Shown: one piece after another, positions 1-9,500 of the stretch
Numbering within the stretch: the first letter of the stretch is position 1
How the letters are laid out: every line of letters starts with the position of its first letter
NCBI GenBank assembly: GCA_046758065.1
Contig: JBHHZM010000062.1
Span: forward strand, 1-19,109
DNA: 19,109 bases
Direction of reading: 5' to 3'
Origin: JBHHZM01 sp046758065
GTDB lineage: Bacteria > Pseudomonadota > Alphaproteobacteria > JAAXGF01
Notes under the pieces: generated by a model
What the model saw: only the letters and a program-made list of their open reading frames with translations
What the model was told of the DNA's origin: nothing
Database searches by the model: none
Translations under genes and position numbers: made by a program

Positions 1-1
1 G

Positions 2-530
2 GCCGCGCCCTTCGAAGGCGCGCCGCCCATCGGCCAGGTCGAGCAGATCACGGGAACCGCCCAGGCCGTGCGCGCCGGCGTCCCGGTCGTCCTCAACGCG
101 GGCGATCCCGTGTTCCAGAACGATGTGCTGCAGACCGGCCTGGCCTCGGAGCTGGTCATCGGCTTCGCCGACGGGACGATCTTCTCGCTCTCGGCCAACG
201 CGCGCATGGTGCTCGACGCCATGGTCTACGACCCCGACGGGTCGGGCAATTCGCTCGTCATGTCGATCGTGCACGGAATCTTTTCGTACATCACGGGGCA
301 GATCGCGCCGACGGGCGAGATGCTCGTCAAGACCCCGGTCGCCACGATCGGGGTCCGGGGCACCGTCGGGCACGGCATACTCGAGACCGTGGCCGGCCCC
401 CTGAAGACCGTCGCTTCGAAGACCGAGGGCGGCACGCCCGCCGACGTGACGCTCGAAGACCCGCTCACCGGGGCGAAGCTCGCCGACGTCACGGACCCCG
501 GGTCCGTGTACGAGATAGCCAGCCTGGGCG
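2..530 (+). other. FecR domain at the N-terminus of the giant protein
   Basis: The translation shows the FecR pattern: a glycine-rich opening strand (IGQVEQITGTAQAVRAG), then GDPVFQNDVLQTG, then GFADGTIFSLSANARMVLD, and VKTPVATIGVRGTVG near residue 90-100. FecR domains are normally periplasmic in TonB signalling, but the same domain also heads many large alphaproteobacterial RTX proteins. Whether it holds the protein at the cell envelope is not known. Confidence 0.75.
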
Positions 531-3500
531 CGCCGGTGATCCAGCGGCCGCCGACGCCGCAGGAACAGCAGCTCTTCGCGCAGCGGGGCCAGGACGTTCG
601 CGCCATCCAGGACACGTTCCAGTTCCAGTACGGACTGGAGCAGCCGATCGATCAGCCGGAGCAGGGTCCCGGTCAGGGCGGCGACGTGGGCGACACCGGC
701 GCCGTGCAGCCCCCGGCGGGCGCGCCGACGCAGACTGGCGCGGCACCGGAAGCCCAGGCGGCGCAGGCCGGTACGGGCGGCCCGCTCGTCGCGCAGGCCG
801 GGCCCACCCCGGCCTCCGGCGGCATCGGCGGCTTCGACGAGCCCGAGTTCGTGGAGCAGGAACCGACTGAGCCCGAGGTCACGTCCTCGAACACGCAGAC
901 GACGCAGACGACCAGCCCGCCGCCGTCGACCTCCGACGTCCCGGTCGGCGGGCAGACGGCGGCGCCACGGGAAACGACCACGGAGCCGATCGCCGCCGCC
1001 GACACGCGCACGGCACCGCTTCCAAGCAGCGGCACCGCGGGGGTTCAAGACGCCGCGGCGGCTACCGCGGGCACGAGCACGCCGCCCCCCGCGAGCATCG
1101 GCACTTCGGGGGCCCAAGTCTCCGCGCCGACCGCCGCGGCGGTCAACAACCCGCCGGTGGTGGACAGCACCGCGTCTCCGATCGCCGAGGACTCGCCGAA
1201 CAACGCGCTCGGCCTGGCCGCGCCCGTCGATCCCGACGGGGACGCGCTGACGATCACCGTGACGGGCCTGCCCGATCCCGCGCAGGGCTCGGTCACGCTG
1301 GCCGACGGCACGGCGGTCAGCCTCAACCAGACGCTGACCGCCGCCCAGCTGGAAGGGCTGCTGTTCGTGCCGTTGCCGAACGCGAGCGGCCCGGCGGGGC
1401 AGTTCGTCTATACCGTCTTCGACGGCACGAATACGGTCGAGGTGCCGGTCGCGCTCAACATCGCCCCGGTCAACGACCCGCCGGAGGACTTCGACGTGGC
1501 CGTGACGGCCCCGTTCGTCGAGGCGCCGGCCGTCGTTCTTGCCCCCGGGGTGAGCCTCGGCGGCAACGGAAGCGCCGCTGGCGACGCCGGCAATGGCGCC
1601 GCGGCGGCCGGTGGGCTGCCGGTCCCGACGAACGGCGAACTCGTCTCCGGTCTGGGCGGCCCGGCCGGGTTCGGCGAGAACACCTTTGCCCGCAACGACG
1701 ACGGCTCGGTCGAGGTCGACGTCACGCCGGTCTTTGGGCCCCAGGGGATCAACTTCTTCGGGACCTTCTTCACCAGCATCTTCATCAACAACAACGGGAA
1801 CATCACCTTCGGCGACAGCCAGAGCACGTTCACGCCGTTCGCGATCACGGGCGACACGGGGATTCCGATCATCGCCCCCTACTTCGCCGACGTGGACACG
1901 AGGGGCGGGACTGTTCCGGCATTCGACGCCGCCGGCACGTCCACCGGGTCCAATCTCGTCTACTGGGACCTGGATACGGTCAACGGCATTCTGACGATCA
2001 CCTGGGACGACGTCGGCTTTTTTTCGCACGATACGAGCCTGTCGAACGCCTTCCAGCTGCGCATTTTCGATAACGGCGGCGGGGACTTCGGCTTCGAGTT
2101 CCGGTACGAGGACATCAATTGGACCACCGGCGACGCCAGCGACGGCAGCGGCGGGCTCGGCGGCACCGTCGCGAGGGCCGGCTGGTCGGCGGGCGACGGC
2201 GTCAACTTCTTCGAGCTTCCGCAGTCGGGCGTGCAGGACGCGATGCTCGCCCTGGAGGACATCGTCAGCAATATCGACGCGCCGGGCGTCTGGCAGTTCG
2301 GGGTCGAGGCCGGTGATGTCGTCGATGCCGGAACGAGCTTGGACCCCGGCTTCCTGTTCGAGTTCCAGATCGGCGAGAACGACATCGTCGCCGACAACAT
2401 CCACGGCACCGACATCGAGGACGGGGTCACCACCCGGTTCACCATCACCAGCCTGCCGACCGACGCGAACGGGGACGTCGTCGGCCTCCTGCTGATCGAC
2501 CGTGGCGGCACCGGGGTGATCAACGAGATCGTCGGACCGGGCTTCGCCGACGTGCCGGTCGACGTCCAGTCCGGGGATTCGGTCTTCTACTTTCTCGATT
2601 TGGACGGTCTGGCCGCGAAGCCCGCATTCGTGAGTTTCGATTATTTCACCACCGACTCGGGCGGGCTGCCCGGCGACGGGGCGACCGTCACGGTCAACCT
2701 GGGCAACGCGCCGCCGCAGGTGGACAGCCCGCAGGTCACGGTGGACGAGGACTCGCAGGACACCGCCCTCGGCCTGGCCGCGCCGGTCGATCTCGACGGC
2801 GACCCGTTGACCATCACGGTGGTCTCGCTGCCGGATGCGGCCAAGGGAACGGTGACGCTGGCCGACGGCACGGCGGTGAGCGTGGGGCAGCAACTGTCGG
2901 CGGCCGATCTGCAAGGCCTTCAATACGACACGGTGACCGACGCCTTCGGCGCGGCGGGGCAGTTCGTGTATTCGGTCAGCGACGGGGCCTTCACCGTCGA
3001 GGGCACGGTCGATCTCGACATCGCGCCGGTCAACGACCCGCCGGTGGCGCGGGACGACGCGCTCGCGACCGACGAAGACACGCCGCTCGCCGGCAACGTG
3101 CTGGCGGACAACGGCAGCGGCGCGGACGGCGACGTCGAGGGCGACACGCTCACGGTCACGGCGGTCAACGGGGTCGCGGTCGATGTCGGAACCCAGATCA
3201 CGCTGGCGGGCGGGGGGTTGCTGCGGAACTTCGACGACCCGATGGTCACGGGCGGCGACTTCTTCGGCGGCTCGGTGGCGCTCGACGGCAACAAGGTGCT
3301 GATCGGCGCGTCGTCCGACGACACCAGCGGGACCGACGTCGGTCAGGCGCATCTGTTCGACGCCACGACCGGCGCCCTGCTCCGGACCTTCGACGACCCG
3401 ACGGTCACGACCCGCGACTTCTTCGGCACCTCGGTGGCGCTCGACGGCAACCTCGTCCTGATCGGCGCTTTCGCCGACGACACCGACGGGGTCAACGTCG

Positions 3501-6500
3501 GCCAGGCGCATCTGTTCGACGCCACGACCGGCGCGCTGCTGCGGACCTTCGACGACCCCACGGTCACGGGGTCCGATCGATTCGGCACCTCGGTGGCGCT
3601 CGACGGCAACCTCGTGCTGATCGGCGCGCCGTCCGACGACACCAGCGGGACCGACGTCGGCCAGGCCCATCTGTTCGACGCCACCACCGGCGCCCTGCTC
3701 CAGACCTTCGACGACCCGACGGTCACGGGCGCCGACAGCTTCGGCGCCTCGGTGGCGCTCGACGGCAACCTCGTCCTGATCGGCGCGCGCGGCGACGACA
3801 CCAGCGGGACCGACGTGGGCCAGGCGCACCTGTTCGACGCCACGACCGGCGCGCTGCTGCGGACCTTCGACGACCCGACGGTCACGGGGTCCGACTTCTT
3901 CGGCTCCTCGGTGGCGCTCGACGGCAACACCGTGCTGATCGGCGCGCCGCAAGACGGCACCAACGGGTTCTTCGTGGGCCAGGCGCACCTTTTCGATGCC
4001 ACCACCGGCGCGCTGCTCCAGACCTTCGACGACCCGACGGTCACGGACGCCGACATCTTCGGCGCCTTGGTGGCCCTCGACGGCAACACCGTGCTGATCG
4101 GCGCGCCGTTCGACGACACAAACGGGGACTCCGTCGGCCAGGCGCACCTTTTCGACGCCGCGACCGGCGCGCTGCTGCGGACCTTCGACGACCCGACGGT
4201 CACGAGCACCGACCGCTTCGGCACCTCGGTGGCGCTCGACGGCAACACCGCGCTGATCGGCGCCAGCGGCGACCGGTTATTCGTCGGCCAGGCGCATCTC
4301 TTCGACACCGCGGCCGGGGGGCTGCTTCGGCTGAACGCCGACGGGACCTTCGACTACGACCCGAACGGCGCGTTCGATTTCCTGGGCGCCGGCGAGACCG
4401 CGACGGACAGCTTCACCTACGCCATCTCCGACGGCAACGGCGGGAGCGACACCGCGACCGTCACGATCGACATCGCGGGCGTCAACGACGACCCGGTGGT
4501 CAGCACGGGCGCGGCCTCGGTCGCGCGCGGCGACAGCGTGACCGTCACCGGGACCGTCCTTCAGGCCACGGACGCCGAGACCAGCCCGGCCGGGCTCGCC
4601 TATACCCTGACCGGCGAGGTCAACGGCATCGTCCTGCTCGGCGGCGACCCGCCGCCCCAGGGGCGCTTCACGCAGGCGCAAGTGGACGCCGGCCAGGTCA
4701 CGTTCGAGCACGACGGCAGCGGGACCGGCGCGGCGAGCTTCACGGTCGTCGCCGAGGACCCGGACGGCGGCTCGAGCGGGCCCGTGACCGTGGACCTGAA
4801 CGTCACGAACCTGCCCTTCTCGGGCGACGTGCAGGAAGCCGGCGCGAGCCTGACGGAGACCCTGGACCCGCGCGCGACCTACCTGCGCACCAACGCCGAC
4901 CAGAGCCAGAACGCCACGGCGTTCTCGCTCGCCGCGCTCGGCCTCGTTCCGGGCGACATCGCGGTCCTGGAGCCGCTCGGCGACTATAGCCCCGCCAACG
5001 GCTTTCCCGATACCTCCGACGGGACGGTCGGGGTCTTCAGCGGCAGCGACATCCTGCTCGCCTCGGATCAGACGAACCGCGTCCCGGACGCCATCGACGC
5101 CGGCGAGGACGTGCTGACGAGCCCGACCTTCTTCGGCGGCTTCGCGACCGATATCCCCGAGGACTTCGAGGTCGATCCGGCGCTCCTGCGGGTGCCGGAC
5201 GGGGCGAGCCACCTGTTCTTCTCGACCACGAACGGCTTCTTCCAGGACAACAGCGACCCCGACGGCGATTACGCCGTGCGCATAAACAAGCCGCTGGTCG
5301 TCGGCGTGGCCGGCGAGGGCTTCTTCGCGCTGAACGCCGGGGAGACCTTCACGGAGACCGACGTCATCCTCGGCTTCGACGCGGGCTCGCGCGCGACGGC
5401 GAGCGTGAGCGGCGCGGGCGCCGGCCTGACCGTGGAGAACATGGCCATCGGCCAGCGCGGCTTCGCCGAGTTCACCCTCGGCGGCGGCGCGAGCCTGACC
5501 GCCGGCAACGTGGTCCTCGGCTTCGAGGAAGGCGGCGAGGGCCGCCTCACGGTCGACGGCGGCGGCACCGCGCTGAACGTGACCGCGGGCACCAGCCTGG
5601 TCGTCGGCGAGGCCGGCACGGGCGCCTTGGACATCACCGGCGGCGCGAGCGTGACAGTCGGCACGCCGGGCAGCGACGCCGAGATGATAATCGGCGAGGA
5701 GCCGACGGGCGTCGGCACGGTGACGGTCAACGACGCGACGCTCACCGTCAACGGCAGCGGCGGGTTGACCGTCGGCAACGAGGGAACGGGCACGCTGTTC
5801 ATCGAGTCCGGCGGCACGGTCACCGCCAACGGCCAGTTCAACAACATCGCCAACGCCGGGGGGTCGACCGGCACGGTTCACGTCGAGGCGGGCGGACAGT
5901 TCGACGTGGCGGGCAGGCTGACCGTCGGCGGCGGCTCCTTTGATGCCAACGCCGGATTCGGCCGGGACGCGCCCGCCTTCGGCACATTGGAGATCTACGG
6001 CGGCACCGTCACCGGCCAGAGCGTCAGCATCGGGCAAAACGAGCGCGGCGTCGGCACGGTCGTCGTGGATCACGGCGGCATCTGGACCATGTCGGGCGAT
6101 CTGCTCGTGGGGGCCGCGGGGACCGGCACGCTCAAGGTCACACACGGCGGGCAAGTGAGCGTTGCGGCCGATTCGAACGCGTTCGTCGCGATCGGCAACG
6201 AAGTGGACGGCGTTGGGACCATGATCGTCGAGGGCATTGGCTCGGTCTTGGACATCGTCACGGTGAACCCCTCGGATGGCGTCAACACGTTCGGCCCGTC
6301 CCTGAACGTCGGACATCAAGGGACGGGGACCTTGATCGTCAGCCACGGCGGCATCGTGAACGTGACAGGCCCGGTCGGGGGCCTCGAGGCTTTCATGGCG
6401 GTTGCCCTCGCCGGCGGCTCGAGCGGGATGGCGACCGTCAGAGGCGCGGGATCGGAACTCAACGTTGACGGCTTTGTGGCCGTCGGCGGCGGGTTCGTCG

Positions 6501-9500
6501 ACCCCGGCACCGGCTTCGGCGTGCCCGGCGCGCCGACCAGCGGCACGCTCGATCTCTTTGGGGGCGGGGCGGTCGCGGTCGGCACCGGCATGGAGGTCGG
6601 GCAGGAGGCGAACAGCACCGGCTCGGTCCTGGTCAGCGGGATGTCGGTGCTCGACGTCGCCGGCGGGATCGGCGTGGGCACCGGCGCCGGGATGGGCATC
6701 TTCGAGATCGTCAACGGCGGCAGCGTGAGCGCGCAGGGAATCACGGTCGGCGCGAAAGGCACGCTGAGCGGCGGCTCGGGCACGGTCACGATCTCGGGTC
6801 TGGGGAACGGCCTGCTGGCGCTGAGCGGCGCGGTCGTCAACCTGGGGCAGGCACCTGGGACCTTCGTTGTCGAGGGCGACTACACCCAGAACGCCAGCGC
6901 GACGCTCAACGTCACCCTCGGCGCGGGCGGGGCCGCGATCGGCGTGACCGGGACCGCCTCGTTCGCCGGCGGGGCCACGGTCAACCTGGTCCAGCGGGAT
7001 ACCGCGCGCTTTGGCGACGCCGCCACGCTGGCCGCGGCGGCCACCCTGGGTCTCGCGATCGCGGACATCAACATCCTCGGTGCGCTCGACGCCGGGCTGA
7101 CGCTGGACATCCGCGATACCGGCGCGGCGTTCCAGTTCACCACGATCACGACGGACACGCAGATCCGCAGTACCGAGGGCTCATTTTTCACCGTCGAGGT
7201 GACGGACGCCAAGCAGCTCTACCGCGATTTCGTGAACAACGTCGCCAACGGCGGCACCGTGGAGGTCACGAGCAGCGCCGGCGCCGAGTCCTTCGCGGCC
7301 TTCAACGACGACGTCTCGACGACGGACATCAACGTCACCGCCGCGGCCGCGGGCGCCTCGCGCCTGGTGCTGAACAGCGATTCCACGGCCAACACCCTGA
7401 ACGTCGGCCGGGACGGCGCCGGGGCTGCGACCGCCGTCGTCGGCAGCAGCGGATCGCTCGACGTCTCCAACCTCGCCATCCTCGGCGATACGGGGACCGG
7501 CCGGGCCGAGCTCTTCGTGCATGGGTCCATGTCCGTACCCGACATGTTGATCGGCAACCAGCCGGGCGCGCAGGGCCACGTCACCGTGGACGGCGGACTC
7601 CTCGACGTGACCGGCACCAGTACGCTGCGCGTCGGGGTCGAGGGCACGGGCGATCTGGTCATCGAGCGCGGCGGCGTGGCGAACGTCGCCTCGGATGTCA
7701 TCATCGCCGAGGCGGCGGGCTCGACCGGCACGGTGACGGTTCGGGACGACGGCTCGCAACTCAACGTCGCCCGGAATATTTTCGTCGCCAACGGCGCCTT
7801 CGACACCGGAACCGGCTTCGGCACGCCCGGCGCGGCGACCACCGGAACGCTCAACGTCGAGGCCGGGGGCTCGGTCGAGGTCGGCGACGACGTCTTCATC
7901 GCGCCGCGCGCGGATACGATCGGCACGGTGAACGTCACCGGCGTCGGCTCCCGCCTGACCGTTTCCACGACGGATCTGATTGATACCCGCATAACCGTCG
8001 GGGCCAGCTTCGACGGCACCGGCGGCACCGGGCAACTGACGGTCTCGAACGGCGGCTTTGTCGGCACGGTGCTGTTGGAGACCGGTCGCAGCGGGTCGGC
8101 CGACAATCTAACGATTGTCCAGGGCGCCGGTTCGACCGTGCGGGTCTCGAACGAGTTCGGCACCGCCTTCGCCGACCCGGCCGACGGCGGCGCCTTCCTG
8201 CGCGTCGCCCGGGAAGGCGGCCAGGTCGGCGAGATGCGCGTGCTCGAAGGCGGGCAGGTCTTCGTCACATCCACGCCCGGACAGAACGCCCCGGTCCTCC
8301 AGATCGCGCGCAACGACGGCAGCACGGCCAAGCTGCTGATCGACGGTCAGGGCGCCGATCCGGGCACTACGTTCATCGAGATCTTTAGTCCGAACACGCT
8401 GGCGGAACTTGCCGCGACCCTTCCGGCGGGAGCGGAGCCGTTCGGTCCCTTGGCCCAAATAAGCCGTACCGGCGACGGCGAGGTACGCCTCGTCAACAGC
8501 GGCGAGCTTCGGCTGATCGGAGAGGGCGCCACCGCAAACGTCTCGCAAGGCAATAGCAATATCACCAGCCCGCGGCCCTCCGATGGCAACATTCCCGAGC
8601 GGGCCGCCCAAAGCGACCTGTTCATCGAGACTGGCGGCAAGTTGTTGATCGACGGCCTGGGCGGCGCAGCCACCTTCAACATCGGCCGCGAGGCCAACGC
8701 CAACGGCTTTGCCAGTATCACCGGTTCCGACTCCGCGATCGAGATCGCCGGAAGGGGCGCGAGCCTGATCGTCGCCAATGAGGGTCTGGGCGAGTTGAGC
8801 GTGGAAGCCGGCGCGACCGTCCGAATCGAGAGTGACGTCGACCCGGCCGATATTTTCACCGTGGCCAACTTCGATGTCGGTTTCGAGTCGACGGGCGACG
8901 GTGCGGTCACGGTCACGGGGGCCGACTCGTCGATTACCTTGGCCGCGACCGGGGCCTTGGCGAGCGACATCGGCGCCTCCATGGACATCGGCCGCTTCGG
9001 CACGGGCGAGTTGAGCGTGCTGGCGGGCGCGACCGTGTCCAACGATCCCACGGGCGTCACGACCATCGGCCGCGAGGCCACCGGCGTCGGCACGGTCCGC
9101 GTCCAGGGCACGGACGCCACGACGCTCTCCACTCTCGACGCCGGCGCCTTTCTCCTGGTGGGAGAGGACTTCGACTTCACGACCCTCGCTCCGGCCGGCC
9201 CGAATACCGGCGGCGCGGGCACGCTCATCATCGGCGAGTTCGGCGTGGTCAATGCCGACGCGGTGTTCGTCGGAACCGATGGCATCGTTCAAGGCACCGG
9301 GGTTCTGGGCGCAGCCACGGCGAACGCCACGCTCAACGCCGGGGCGATAACCCTCGATGGCGGCACGGTCGCGCCAGGCTTCTCGGCGGGCACGCTCTCG
9401 ATCGACGGCGATCTGACCGTGAACGGCGGCGCGCTCGACATCGAGCTCGGCGGCACGGGCGCCGGCCAGTCGGACCTGATCGAGGTCTCGGGTCAGGCCA

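Noticed and set aside
3218..4321. CRISPR-like or non-coding satellite reading of the 159-bp repeats
   Set aside because: The period is a multiple of three, the reading frame stays open, and the units encode a known protein repeat; there are no short repeats separated by unique spacers.
4277..6346. Long antisense frame (689 codons) inside the giant gene
   Set aside because: It is a by-product of the GC-rich, repetitive + strand coding sequence; its translation is biased to Arg, Ala, Asp and Val with no recognisable domain. The same holds for the antisense frames at 7219-8331 and 8108-10165.
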